Part shown: positions 1 to 8,419 of the stretch, one piece after another
Layout of the letters: each line of letters opens with the position of its first letter
Numbering within the stretch: position 1 is the first letter of the stretch
Assembly (NCBI GenBank): GCA_022072025.1
Contig: JAJVIP010000010.1
Span: 114,050-178,049 of the forward strand
Direction: 5' to 3'
DNA length: 64,000 nucleotides
Source of the DNA: Elusimicrobiota bacterium
GTDB lineage: Bacteria; Elusimicrobiota; Elusimicrobia; F11
The notes under the pieces: generated by a model
Told to the model about the DNA's origin: nothing
What the model saw: the letters and a program-made list of their open reading frames with translations, nothing else
Databases searched by the model: none
Made by a program: the position numbers and the translations under genes

Positions 1-416
1 GCGCTCCAACGAAAGCCATCCACAAACGGCGTCGGGAAGGGCCACAAAAACGGAGTTGGAAAAAACTCTTTCGTATGAGTGGGAATATCGCAGAGGATGT
101 GAAGCAGCCAGGCGCCGAAAACCCAAGGAGGACGGCCGAGCGTTCGCGTCAAAACGAAAAACACAAGGCCCCAGATCACGGCGCTGTGGGTTATGTTATA
201 GAGGTGTCCGACATAGGCGGGGATCATCGACGGATCCGGCGGTTCGCCCGGCAACCTCGACATCGGCGGAAATCCCCGGACCGCCCAGGTCAAAAAGAAA
301 AAACCGAACGACAATAGGTCCGGAGACATCCCAAGAATAAACGACGCGATGAAACGACCTCGGTTCTTGCGGCCAAATGCCACGCCGCCCCACAAACCAT
401 GCGCCAACGTATCCAT
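1..416 (-). CDS. DUF457/YdjM-like membrane-bound metal-dependent hydrolase (3' end beyond window)
   Basis: Translating the minus strand from the ATG at 416-414 gives an open frame that runs off the window edge (138 codons seen, no stop). It starts MDTLAHGLWGGVAFGRKN and holds hydrophobic stretches around residues 26-44 and 72-88. Conserved polar residues typical of the DUF457 inner-membrane hydrolase family are visible: His in LAHGL, Asp in SPDLLS, His in NITHSA and the HILCDIPTH motif near residue 108. The ATG follows the stop of the upstream peroxiredoxin gene with no gap (TAA then ATG), so the two are translationally coupled. Members are integral membrane proteins of poorly known function; the family call is good, the substrate unknown. 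Confidence 0.75.
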   Translation of the reverse strand, partial: MDTLAHGLWGGVAFGRKNRGRFIASFILGMSPDLLSFGFFFLTWAVRGFPPMSRLPGEPPDPSMIPAYVGHLYNITHSAVIWGLVFFVLTRTLGRPPWVFGAWLLHILCDIPTHTKEFFPTPFLWPFPTPFVDGFRWS

Positions 417-899
417 TTACGAAATGCTTTTCGCCTGCCGGTCCGTGTTTTTTAGCGCCGATAGAGCGTCCAGGGTTTCCGGCCAATGACGGCCCACAGC
501 GAAATCGTGACGAAGAACCCGGCGAATAACGCCCGCTTTATCAATAACGTAAGTGACCCGTGCCGTGAGCAAACCGAGCAACCCTTTGGCTTCGTACAGC
601 TCAATCAATTTTTTGCCGGGATCGGCGATGAGGGGAAACGGAAGCCGGTATTTATCACGAAATTTCCGGTGAGACTCGTCGGTATTGTTGCTGATGCCGA
701 TGAGGACCGCGTCATATTGCCCCAACTCACTGTAGTTGTCCCGGAACAGGCACGCTTGGCGGGTGCATCCCGGCGTGAAGTCCCGTGGATAGAAATAGAG
801 GACAATGTTCTTCTCGCCTTTGTACGCCGACAACTTGAAACGTTGTCCGTTATCAAGGATCGCCGAGAAATCCGGCGCAATAACACCTTCTTTAAGCAT
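417..899 (-). CDS. Peroxiredoxin, AhpC/TSA (BCP/PrxQ-like) family
   Basis: A 160-residue thioredoxin-fold peroxidase expected to reduce hydroperoxides in the cytoplasm. The family signature is clear: APDFSAILDNG near the start, then FYPRDFTPGCTRQACLFRD around residues 37-55. The first Cys is the peroxidatic residue and the second, five residues on, is the resolving Cys typical of the BCP/PrxQ class. The length matches the family. ATG is preceded by GAGGAGGGATGT, a strong ribosome binding site. It follows a double-hairpin terminator after the DoxX/rhodanese remnant and is coupled to the DUF457 gene downstream. No signal peptide is seen. Confidence 0.93.
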   Translation of the reverse strand: MLKEGVIAPDFSAILDNGQRFKLSAYKGEKNIVLYFYPRDFTPGCTRQACLFRDNYSELGQYDAVLIGISNNTDESHRKFRDKYRLPFPLIADPGKKLIELYEAKGLLGLLTARVTYVIDKAGVIRRVLRHDFAVGRHWPETLDALSALKNTDRQAKSIS

Positions 900-916
900 A
901 CATCCCTCCTCAACGG

Positions 917-970
917 AAAAAGGGCCTGGATTTTCGGTGTCCAGACCCTTGTGACGAGCCCGTCCGGGCT
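917..970 (-). terminator. Two adjacent hairpins followed by a U-run
   Basis: Read on the minus strand, a short perfect hairpin (AGCCCG/CGGGCT, 957-970) starts directly after the rhodanese-fragment stop. It is followed by a longer stem (GGGTCTGGA/TCCAGGCCC, 922-948) and five U residues (917-921). This is a standard intrinsic terminator for the upstream efflux operon. The peroxiredoxin ribosome binding site comes a few bases later, so it could also act as an attenuator. Confidence 0.75.
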
Positions 971-1172
971 TTAACTCTTGATGGTTTCTAAAGGAAACCC
1001 TGCTTCGGGCCAGTCTTTCAGGCCGCCTTCATAGGCGAACACCTTGCTGAAGCCGAGATCAGCCAAGGTGGCTGGCGGCGTATCCAATGCTTTCCTTGGA
1101 AAAATGCCCAAGGTTAGCCATGATGAAAATGGCCGAAAAACACACACGTCCAATCAAGACCGTATAATTCAT
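971..1172 (-). pseudogene. Deletion scar joining a DoxX N-terminus to a rhodanese C-terminus
   Basis: Two partial genes abut in different frames. A start at 1172 with an excellent ribosome binding site (AAGGAGGGAGGGC) encodes 37 residues, MNYTVLIGRVCFSAIFIMAN and then GHFSKESIGYAAS, which is the first membrane segment of a DoxX-family protein; it then hits a stop at 1059. In another frame, the following sequence up to the stop at 971 encodes ATLADLGFSKVFAYEGGLKD and then WPEAGFPLE, the C-terminal end of a rhodanese domain; its catalytic Cys loop is missing. The junction lies within GCCAGCCACC near 1070-1080. I infer a deletion that removed the rest of DoxX and the front of the rhodanese. Neither remnant should be functional. 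Confidence 0.7.
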
Positions 1173-1185
1173 AAGCCCTCCCTCC

Positions 1186-1500
1186 TTACACCAACTGGGT
1201 ACATGGAATTGAATAAACCCGAAGCGGAACATGCTCGCCTTCTTTTTCACGCTTATTGGTGAAATCGGTAAGGGCCGCAACAACCCGGGCCACATCTTCC
1301 TTCGATAACGCCGACAGAACAAGCGAGTTATGCCCAGGCCACGCGTGGCTCTCGAAAACCGGTTCGTCTGTTCCGCGGCCGAACACAGTCGGCGCCTCCG
1401 TGTAGCCGGGGAGTTTGAGCGCGTCCAAAATTTCCAGAATCTCTTTCGAAAAACCGGAACGGAAAACCAGAAGCAGAAGTTGGAACGATTGATCTTTCAT
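1186..1500 (-). CDS. PII-like transporter-associated protein (PG0541-like)
   Basis: A 104-residue protein beginning MKDQSFQLLLLVFRSGFSKE, with the small ferredoxin-like fold pattern of PII/CutA-type regulators and a His-rich segment (SHAWPGHNSLVL). Proteins like this are found next to RND permease genes (the PG0541 group); their role is not established, and modulation of the pump is a plausible inference. Its ATG overlaps the stop of the RND permease (ATGA), so it is the last intact cistron of the pump operon. Confidence 0.65.
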   Translation of the reverse strand: MKDQSFQLLLLVFRSGFSKEILEILDALKLPGYTEAPTVFGRGTDEPVFESHAWPGHNSLVLSALSKEDVARVVAALTDFTNKREKEGEHVPLRVYSIPCTQLV

Positions 1501-4500
1501 GTGGATGATGCCTCCTTTTTATCTGGAGCGGGTTTGGCGAAGCGGGCGTTAAACCACTGGGTGAGATCGTCGAAGATCGCGTAGGCAACCGGAGTGATGA
1601 GAAGCGTGATTAAAAGGCACAACGTCTGCCCTCCGACGATCACGACCGCCATCGTCGCGCGGTTTGCCGATCCCGGCCCTTTTCCGATGGCGACAGGAAT
1701 CATGGCGGCAACCAGAACCACGGTGGTCATGAGGATGGGCCGCAGTCGCGTTTTATTGGCCTCAAGAATCGCCTCGTCTCTCGGCATCCCCCGCTCCCGC
1801 AGCGTGTTCGTGTAGTCCACTTGGAGGATGGCGTTTTTCTTCACGATTCCGAACAACATGAAAATTCCCATGATGGAGAAAATAGTCAGACTTTGCCCCA
1901 TGACCAGAAGAGAAAGTAAAGCAAATGGAATCGACAACGGAAGAGACAGCATGATGGTGATGGGATGGAGAAAACTCTCAAACTGAGAAGCCAGCACCAT
2001 ATACATGAAGATAAAGGAAAGAATGAAGGCCACAAGAAATCCCCGGATCATCCTTCCAAATTCCTTCGCTTTTCCTTGAAGGCCGCTGGTGTATTCAGGC
2101 GGGAGTTTCAAGCTCTTAACAATCTGATTGGTTTTCTCTATGGCCGTTCCGATGGGAACGCCCTGCAGGTTGGCGGAGATGGTCACCTGGCGCTGGCGGT
2201 TGATGCGGTCGATTTGCGAAGGTCCTTGCTGCTCAATCAACGTGGCCACGTTGTCGAGCCGGACAAGCCCGACTTTGGACGAGGGAACGAAAAGGCCCGC
2301 GACGACGGCGGCGTTGTTCCGGTAATTTTTATCCACCCGCAGACGCACCTGATAAAGATCGTCCCCTTCCTTATATTTGGTGATGTCTTCTTCTCCTCCC
2401 ACCATGGTACGGAGCGAGTTGGCGATGTCCTCAATTTTCACCCCAAGATCTTGCGCCCGGTCCCGGTTGATGCGGACATTAATCTCCGGCTTGGCAAAGA
2501 CCAGGCTCGTATCCACATCGACGATGCCCGGCACAGCTTTTAGTCCCTTCACAAGCTCCGAAGAATACTGCTGAAGCTTCTCCAGGTCGGGCCCGGCCAG
2601 CACATAATTGAAGTCCGTCGACTTGAACCCGCCGCCGGATATCGCACTGATCGGAGAAACTCCAATTCGAAGCCCCGAATATTTCGAGAGGGCTTTCCGC
2701 GCCTGCGCCATAATTTCAAACTGGTCTTCATGGCGTTCAGAGAGATCCTTGAGGCGAACATAAATTAATCCATCGTTCACCCCGGCTCCTTCTCCCTCGC
2801 CGATGGATGTGAGCAAGCTTTTGATGCCAGGCAACCGCTGGATTTCGCTTTCAATTTGCTGAAGGATCTCATCGGTTGATTTGAGGGATGTTCCTTCCGG
2901 CGTTTTGACTGTGACCTGGAATTCGCTGGCGTCGTCCGGCGGCAAAAAGTCCTTTCCGACAAACCGGATTAACACGCCCGTTGACAGAATCGTGATCGCG
3001 GCAGAAGTGACGATAATCCACCGGTGCGCCATCGACCATTGAACCATTCGCCCATAATGCTCTTTCAAAACGTCATTCCATCGGTCCACCGCTTTTTGAA
3101 GCCGGTTTTTCGGGCCATGCTGAATCTTGAGAAAACGCGAACACAGCATGGGTGTCAGGGTAAACGCGATGAAAAGGCTGACCATGATGGCAAAGGCCAC
3201 GGTGAGTCCGTAACTTTTGAGAAAACGACCCACAATCCCAGGCATGTAGGCAAGAGGAAGAAAAATAATAACCAGAGAGAGCGTCGTGGCCATGACGGCC
3301 ATGCCGATTTCTCGCGTTGCTTCAGACGCGGCCCTCATCGCCGGCGTTCCATCCTCTTCCATGTGCCTAAAAATGTTTTCCAAGACGACAATGGCGTCGT
3401 CAATCACGACGCCCACAGACAGGGCCAGCGCCAAAAGGGTCATGTTGTTCAACGTGAATCCTGCGTAATCCATTAATATAAACGTGGCGATGAGAGAGGT
3501 CGGAATAGCCACAGACGCGATCAGCGTGCTGCGGAAATTCCCCATGAAAAGCAGAACCGCCAAGCTGGCGAGGATAGCTCCCAGAACAAGATGCTCTTGA
3601 ACGGTGTGAACGGATGAAAGAATGAATCCGGATTGATCCCGCACCACCCGGGCCTCGATCCCCGGCGGAAGCGTTTTCTGAAGATCGGCCAGATTTTCCG
3701 TCACCTTTTGAATAACTTCGACGGTGTTCGTTCCGGATTGTTTTTGAACAACCAAGGAGACGGTCGACCGGCCGTCCAACCGGGCCAGCGTGCGGGGTTC
3801 CTGCTCGGTGTCCTCAACCTTGCCGATGTCGCGGACACGGATGGGAACACCATTCACATTGGCGATTACAACTTTCCCGAAATCTTCCGGCCGCTCAATC
3901 CGCCCCATGGTCCGAAGCCCCAATTCTTTGCGGTCTTGATCCACGCGTCCGCCAGGGACTTCAATGTTTTGCTGCTCCAAAGATTCCTTCACTTGTTTTA
4001 TCGACAAGTGGTAAGACGCCAGCTTCGACGGATCCACGATCACGTGAACCTCGCGCTCGCGCCCGCCCACCATGGTGATCTTTCCGACGCCCCGGATTGT
4101 TTCGAGCGGCTCCTTTATTTTTTTCTTCGCAATCTCGGTGATTTCCCTGAGAGGTTGGTTTCCGCTCACCGCAACCGACATGACGGGAGAAGCGCCGGGA
4201 TCAAATTTTTGGATAACGGGGGGATCAGTCCCTTGCGGAAATTCGGCGAGAACCCGTCCGACCGCGTCCCGAACTTCTTGAGCGCCCACGTCGGCGTCCT
4301 TTTCCAGAACAAATGTGACGATCACCTGGCTTAACCCTTCGTAACTGGTGGATCTCAATTCATCGATGCCGGAAATGGTGTTAACCCCTTCCTCGACCAC
4401 CTTTGTGATTGACGTTTCGATTTCTTCCGGACTGGCCCCGCGCAGCGTTGTGGTGACGGTGACGATGGAGAGGTCGATATTGGGAAAAAGATCCACACCC

Positions 4501-4595
4501 AGCCGGCCGTAAGAAAACAATCCGAGCACCGTGAGGGCGGCGACCATCATCGTCGCGAAAACAGGCCTCTTGATGCTGACGTCTGCGAGCATCAT
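1497..4595 (-). CDS. RND efflux permease, HAE-1 (AcrB-like) family
   Basis: A 1032-residue inner-membrane proton-driven pump. The architecture is standard: TM1 at residues 12-30, a large periplasmic loop, a bundle of TM helices around 330-540 with the relay motif GVVIDDAIVVLENI, a second periplasmic loop, and TM helices around 850-1010. The length is right for the family and no frameshift is seen. The start overlaps the adaptor stop by 4 bases, and the gene overlaps the PII-like gene downstream, so the complex is one translational unit. The substrate cannot be read from sequence. The DD pair in TM4 indicates proton coupling of the drug (HAE) type rather than the metal type encoded at 14.2-17.6 kb. 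Confidence 0.93.
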   Translation of the reverse strand: MMLADVSIKRPVFATMMVAALTVLGLFSYGRLGVDLFPNIDLSIVTVTTTLRGASPEEIETSITKVVEEGVNTISGIDELRSTSYEGLSQVIVTFVLEKDADVGAQEVRDAVGRVLAEFPQGTDPPVIQKFDPGASPVMSVAVSGNQPLREITEIAKKKIKEPLETIRGVGKITMVGGREREVHVIVDPSKLASYHLSIKQVKESLEQQNIEVPGGRVDQDRKELGLRTMGRIERPEDFGKVVIANVNGVPIRVRDIGKVEDTEQEPRTLARLDGRSTVSLVVQKQSGTNTVEVIQKVTENLADLQKTLPPGIEARVVRDQSGFILSSVHTVQEHLVLGAILASLAVLLFMGNFRSTLIASVAIPTSLIATFILMDYAGFTLNNMTLLALALSVGVVIDDAIVVLENIFRHMEEDGTPAMRAASEATREIGMAVMATTLSLVIIFLPLAYMPGIVGRFLKSYGLTVAFAIMVSLFIAFTLTPMLCSRFLKIQHGPKNRLQKAVDRWNDVLKEHYGRMVQWSMAHRWIIVTSAAITILSTGVLIRFVGKDFLPPDDASEFQVTVKTPEGTSLKSTDEILQQIESEIQRLPGIKSLLTSIGEGEGAGVNDGLIYVRLKDLSERHEDQFEIMAQARKALSKYSGLRIGVSPISAISGGGFKSTDFNYVLAGPDLEKLQQYSSELVKGLKAVPGIVDVDTSLVFAKPEINVRINRDRAQDLGVKIEDIANSLRTMVGGEEDITKYKEGDDLYQVRLRVDKNYRNNAAVVAGLFVPSSKVGLVRLDNVATLIEQQGPSQIDRINRQRQVTISANLQGVPIGTAIEKTNQIVKSLKLPPEYTSGLQGKAKEFGRMIRGFLVAFILSFIFMYMVLASQFESFLHPITIMLSLPLSIPFALLSLLVMGQSLTIFSIMGIFMLFGIVKKNAILQVDYTNTLRERGMPRDEAILEANKTRLRPILMTTVVLVAAMIPVAIGKGPGSANRATMAVVIVGGQTLCLLITLLITPVAYAIFDDLTQWFNARFAKPAPDKKEASST

Positions 4596-5488
4596 CGGGC
4601 GTTTTCCTCCGCGCCGTTATCCAACAGTTCGACCGCGCTGCCGTCCTTAAGTCCAAAAAGGCCGAACGTCACCACTTGATCTCCTTTGGATAGCCCAGAT
4701 TTCACTTCGATGAATTTGTCGGTTTTAAGACCGGTCTCAATGTCGCGCTTATTGGCCTTGCCGTCACTCACGACAAATACGGAGGGGCTTGTCCCTTCCA
4801 CCACCGTCTCCAACGGAACGGCAAGAATATCCTTCTTTGCCGACATCACGATGGTTAGGTTGGCAAACATTCCCGAACGAAGCAGACGAGAAGGATCCTC
4901 AATCGATACCTCGACGAAAGCGCTCCGTGTCATCGCGTCGACGACAGGGCTAACCCGCGAAACGCGTCCTTTAAATATTTTGCCCGAAAACGCTTCCACT
5001 TGAATCCGAACCTCTTGGCCGGACCGAATCTTGGGCGCGTATCGCTCCGGGACATCGGCCTGACCGATCATTTCCGATTGATCCGCAACCAGAGCGATCG
5101 GGGTATTGAGCAAGACGTCCGAGCCGGGATCAAGATAAACCCGTCCGACAACCCCACTCAATGTTGAAGGCACGGGCGCCGGTTCAAATTTGACGCCAAC
5201 TTCGTCCCGTTCAACCAACGCGACCGCCTGCCCTTTCTGAATGGCGTCTCCTTCCTTAACCAAATTCCTCAATAGTTTTCCGGGAACCCGCGCATACAAT
5301 GTGGCCTCGGCTTTGGCTTTAAGAGATCCCACCACGACGAGATTGTCCTCCAAAGACCGCAATTCCACAGATGAGACACGGACGGGGAACGAATCCAATC
5401 TCTTTTGATCGCTCTCTTTCTTTTTGCAGCCTCCAAAGAGAATGGCCAGCACTCCCAGTGAAATTAAAAATCCGTTTATTTTTTTCAT
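4592..5488 (-). CDS. RND efflux periplasmic adaptor, lipoprotein
   Basis: A 298-residue membrane-fusion protein. The N-terminus MKKINGFLISLGVLAILFGG is followed by a Cys, a typical lipobox, so the protein should be acylated and anchored in the inner membrane. The biotinyl-lipoyl half-motifs (GKLLRNLVKEGDAIQKGQAV) and the beta-barrel segment (RPALDAMTRS-like region VSPVVDAMTRSAFVEV) are visible. The alpha-hairpin is short, as in compact adaptors of the MexH/Acr type. It bridges the RND permease and the TolC protein, and its start and stop overlap both neighbours. Confidence 0.9.
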   Translation of the reverse strand: MKKINGFLISLGVLAILFGGCKKKESDQKRLDSFPVRVSSVELRSLEDNLVVVGSLKAKAEATLYARVPGKLLRNLVKEGDAIQKGQAVALVERDEVGVKFEPAPVPSTLSGVVGRVYLDPGSDVLLNTPIALVADQSEMIGQADVPERYAPKIRSGQEVRIQVEAFSGKIFKGRVSRVSPVVDAMTRSAFVEVSIEDPSRLLRSGMFANLTIVMSAKKDILAVPLETVVEGTSPSVFVVSDGKANKRDIETGLKTDKFIEVKSGLSKGDQVVTFGLFGLKDGSAVELLDNGAEENAR

Positions 5489-6819
5489 TTTGTTCCATCC
5501 TCTTTGATCGGAGCTCCGACCGCTCTATCCAAACGCGCCAGGCTTAGCCAATAATCGTGCAACGCCAGCACGTAAACAAGGCGGGTTCGGTTCACAGAAA
5601 AAGTGGTGTCGTTCAGTTCCAATTGGCTCGATTGACCGGCCCGATACCGAACCTCGGTAACCTCCAGCGCCCGTTTGGATTGCTGGATGGCCGCTTCTTG
5701 AGCAGCCGCCCTATCCTCCGCCTCATGGAGAGCCAGCCAATTCTGCTTGACCTCGGTTCGCACGGATCTCTTTATTTTTTCTTCTTGTTGAACGGCTTTT
5801 TCATGTCCGATTTTGGCTTGCTGGTATTTCTGCCAATTCTCGCCGCCGGTAAAAATTGGATATTTCAATCGCAACCCGCCACTGGACGTGGTCGCTTGTT
5901 CATTACCATCAATAGTGAAATCGTTAGACTGAGCCAACCATCGGGAATTTGCAAAGAGCGTTAACTCCGGGAACATGTCGCCTCTGATGACATTTGAGAA
6001 ACTCAGCGCCGCTTCCGTTCGCTTTCGAGCTGACAAGATCTCCGGCCGAGACTCAAACGCTTGTTGCACCATTTTCTCGTAGGTCAACACAGGCACGTTT
6101 TTCATATCAAGCGACCCAACAAGGGAGACAGGTTTGTCCACGTCCAGATAAAGTAAATCGAGGAAATTGACCAGGGAGATCTCGTAGAAGTTTTTCGCTT
6201 GGATGAGCGCAGTCTTGGCGTTTGCCACTTCCACGTTCTGCCGCATGACGATCAAGTCGCTGTCCAATCCTTGCTTATACCGCTGGTTGACTGTTTCCAA
6301 ATGCTCCTGGGTGGACCGCAGATTGTCTTGTTGGATCGCAACTGTCTCACTCGCAAGGAGAACAGAGTAAAAAAGCTTTTTAACCGCGAGTTCCACTTCT
6401 TCCTTGGTCGCTCTTAGATCCATTTTTCCCGCTTCAAGACTGGCTTTCGTTGAGCGACGTCCCGCTATAAACCGTCCTCCAGAAAAAACAATTTGCTCAA
6501 GTTCGGCTGATGCCTCAAAAGCCTTCCATTGCCCCACCTCAACCTTGTTTCCAGAGAAAAATGCAACCGGACGATTGAAATTGTTCGTGTAACTTCCTGA
6601 CAGCGTAATATCCGGAATTCCGGTGCCGAGAATTTCCTTGTAGCGGCTTTGCAAAGCCCGAACGCTGAGTTCCGCCAGTTCGATATCAAGATTATTCTCG
6701 TAAGCGATACGAACGGCATCCTCTAGCGTCAATTGCGTGGGAGGCTCAGTTTCGGCGCGAACAAAACCAGTCAAAACCGAAATGAAAATGGCCATCATGA
6801 AAAATCCACGCCTACGCAT
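5485..6819 (-). CDS. TolC-family outer membrane efflux protein
   Basis: A 444-residue outer-membrane channel with a signal peptide (MMAIFISVLTGFVRA; an internal ATG at residue 8 or 9 could be the true start) and two internally repeated TolC domains. LTLEDAVRIAYENNLDIELA opens the first; the second contains FTGGENWQKYQQAKIGHEKA and long alpha-helical segments. With the adaptor and permease genes that follow, it completes a tripartite pump across both membranes. The first-position start overlaps the end of the TetR gene by 8 bases. Confidence 0.92.
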   Translation of the reverse strand: MRRRGFFMMAIFISVLTGFVRAETEPPTQLTLEDAVRIAYENNLDIELAELSVRALQSRYKEILGTGIPDITLSGSYTNNFNRPVAFFSGNKVEVGQWKAFEASAELEQIVFSGGRFIAGRRSTKASLEAGKMDLRATKEEVELAVKKLFYSVLLASETVAIQQDNLRSTQEHLETVNQRYKQGLDSDLIVMRQNVEVANAKTALIQAKNFYEISLVNFLDLLYLDVDKPVSLVGSLDMKNVPVLTYEKMVQQAFESRPEILSARKRTEAALSFSNVIRGDMFPELTLFANSRWLAQSNDFTIDGNEQATTSSGGLRLKYPIFTGGENWQKYQQAKIGHEKAVQQEEKIKRSVRTEVKQNWLALHEAEDRAAAQEAAIQQSKRALEVTEVRYRAGQSSQLELNDTTFSVNRTRLVYVLALHDYWLSLARLDRAVGAPIKEDGTK

Positions 6820-7414
6820 TCGACCCGCCTTTTTTTCCGACGCCGTTCAAAAAAAAGTTCATTAATTCGTCCACATAACCCGGGATCGGTTTCCGCGATT
6901 TTTCATGAATCTCATAGATGGCGAACATGCGAACCAGGGACACGAGATAAAGAGCCCCTTGCCGAGAATCGTGTCGGCGTAGACTTCCTTCCTTCATGCA
7001 GACTTCGAGATGGGAGCACAACAATTTTATGTGCTGGCCAAACCGGTCTTTCAAATCCCGGCCCGCCGCCGCCCCACAGAAATTCAATTTTGTAGCCGAG
7101 AGTTGAGCGATGAAATCTTTGTTTTCGACAAAATGAATGAGTTCCTGCTCAATGATGGCGCGCAACTGATCAAGCGCGGATCCACTCGGTTTAATGACAG
7201 CCAGGCAAGCTTCAAGTCGATCCACAATGTCATTCAGGACGGCTGCCATTAACTGTTCCTTATCTCGAAAATAAAGATACAGCGTGCCTTTGGCGATATT
7301 GGCGCGTTTGGCTACGTCATCCAACTTTACGTCGTGGTAGTTTTTCTCACCCAACACATGGCGGGTGGCATCGAGGATTTTTTGTTTCCTGCCCGCAGGT
7401 TTTATTCGGCTCAT
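6812..7414 (-). CDS. TetR/AcrR-family repressor of the RND operon
   Basis: A 200-residue regulator with the TetR N-terminal helix-turn-helix at residues 10-55 (KILDATRHVLGEKN, then VAKRANIAKGTLYLYFRDKE) and a variable ligand-binding C-terminal half that holds two Cys residues. It is the first gene of the pump operon. A perfect palindrome of the usual TetR type lies 22 bases before its start. By analogy with AcrR it should repress itself and the pump until a pump substrate binds. Confidence 0.93.
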   Translation of the reverse strand: MSRIKPAGRKQKILDATRHVLGEKNYHDVKLDDVAKRANIAKGTLYLYFRDKEQLMAAVLNDIVDRLEACLAVIKPSGSALDQLRAIIEQELIHFVENKDFIAQLSATKLNFCGAAAGRDLKDRFGQHIKLLCSHLEVCMKEGSLRRHDSRQGALYLVSLVRMFAIYEIHEKSRKPIPGYVDELMNFFLNGVGKKGGSNA

Positions 7415-7435
7415 AGCGCTCCGTTTAATATTAAC

Positions 7436-7453
7436 TGACTGAACTTTCAGTCA
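7436..7453. promoter_or_regulatory. TetR-type palindromic operator
   Basis: TGACTGAACTTTCAGTCA is a perfect inverted repeat (8-base arms, 2-base centre) 22 bases upstream of the TetR start. TGACTGA/TCAGTCA arms are typical of AcrR/TetR operators. It is most likely the autoregulatory site for the pump operon, and could also act on the short rightward gene at 7617. Confidence 0.75.
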
Positions 7454-7616
7454 TTCTAATGCCGATTCGAATGAAAGTCAACGGTTTGTAAATAAAACCG
7501 GGCTTGCCTGCTTAAGTTTTCGACTGCAGGAATGACTGGATTGTTCCGCGAAGTCCCTCCACGGTCCCAGTCCTGATGGGCGACACAACGCCGAATCACA
7601 GGAGGTGGGCAACAAT

Positions 7617-7763
7617 ATGGACAGGTACGGATCGATTCGCCGCGAATTCCGCAAGTGGTGGGCAAGGAACTATTACGAATTGCTGGACAGTGTGGTGATG
7701 TTCTATTTCGGGATGGTTTTATTGCTGGTTGGCATGGCCATTTTCGAATCACTCAAGGGATAA
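7617..7763 (+). CDS. 48-residue single-pass membrane protein, unrecognised
   Basis: The ATG at 7617 follows AGGAGGTGGGCAACAAT, a near-ideal ribosome binding site. The product MDRYGSIRREFRKWWARNYY is a basic aromatic cytoplasmic face, followed by a hydrophobic helix (VVMFYFGMVLLLVGMAIF) and a short tail. This is a positive-inside, one-helix topology typical of small regulatory membrane proteins. The 3' end overlaps the end of the opposite-strand cyclase gene by 61 bases. The ribosome binding site and the amphipathic/hydrophobic organisation argue for a real gene; the overlap argues for caution. Confidence 0.5.
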   Translation: MDRYGSIRREFRKWWARNYYELLDSVVMFYFGMVLLLVGMAIFESLKG

Positions 7764-8401
7764 ACCTTCCACAACGTCCGGATATCCTCCGGATCCACGC
7801 CTCGTGGACATCGGCCGCGAATGTGGGCCGACTTGAAAGCGAAAACCGCGCTTCCCCGTAGTGCCCCATTCAGAATCTTCTTTACGCTTTCGTGACACAG
7901 AATCGCTGATTCGCGGTCAATCTCCAAAAGGCGCGCCGCCAAATTTATCGCATATCCCAAATAGTCGGTTTGCGCTGTCCCTTGCCCCGGCCGGCTGGCA
8001 ACCATTTTCCAAACGTGCCCGGCGGCGATCCGGATTCGAAATGATCCAGGAGCGGGGAACGTGTTCCTCGTAATATTCTGAATCGCCGATTCGAGATCTA
8101 CCGCATGACTTAAAAATTCCAGTGTCCTCGCTTTGGCGTTTCCCTTATCGAGTTCGGTTATGCACATGAATCCATCACCCATCAACTTCACAAAGTATCC
8201 ATTTCCATTCCGAAACCGAATGAACTCCTTGTAAAGATGAACCATGAAATCTTTGAACTCTTCTGGCGAATTACTCCCTCGGCGCGTCCATGCGCCAAAA
8301 CCGGTGACATCGCCAAACGCAACCAAAACTTTGACACGCCCCGCCTTTATTTGTGGCCCTCTCTGTAGAAATTCCAGATCGAGCGGTTTTCGTACTCCCA
8401 T
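7703..8401 (-). CDS. Class III adenylate/guanylate cyclase, single catalytic domain
   Basis: From the ATG at 8401 (preceded by AGGAGGAAGCGA) the protein is 232 residues. Catalytic features of class III cyclases are present in order: the first metal Asp in FGDVTGFGAW, substrate Lys and second metal Asp in KLMGDGFMCI, and the transition-state Asn/Arg pair in YAINLAARL, preceded by Asp of the base-specifying segment. It is therefore probably active, more likely on ATP. No membrane or sensor domain is attached, so control may be transcriptional: the leader carries tandem boxes and a hairpin/U-run just before the ribosome binding site. An in-frame upstream ATG at 8488 would translate through that hairpin and is less likely. 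The last 20 codons overlap the opposite-strand small ORF. Confidence 0.82.
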   Translation of the reverse strand: MGVRKPLDLEFLQRGPQIKAGRVKVLVAFGDVTGFGAWTRRGSNSPEEFKDFMVHLYKEFIRFRNGNGYFVKLMGDGFMCITELDKGNAKARTLEFLSHAVDLESAIQNITRNTFPAPGSFRIRIAAGHVWKMVASRPGQGTAQTDYLGYAINLAARLLEIDRESAILCHESVKKILNGALRGSAVFAFKSAHIRGRCPRGVDPEDIRTLWKVYPLSDSKMAMPTSNKTIPK

Positions 8402-8419
8402 TCGCTTCCTCCTGAAAAC

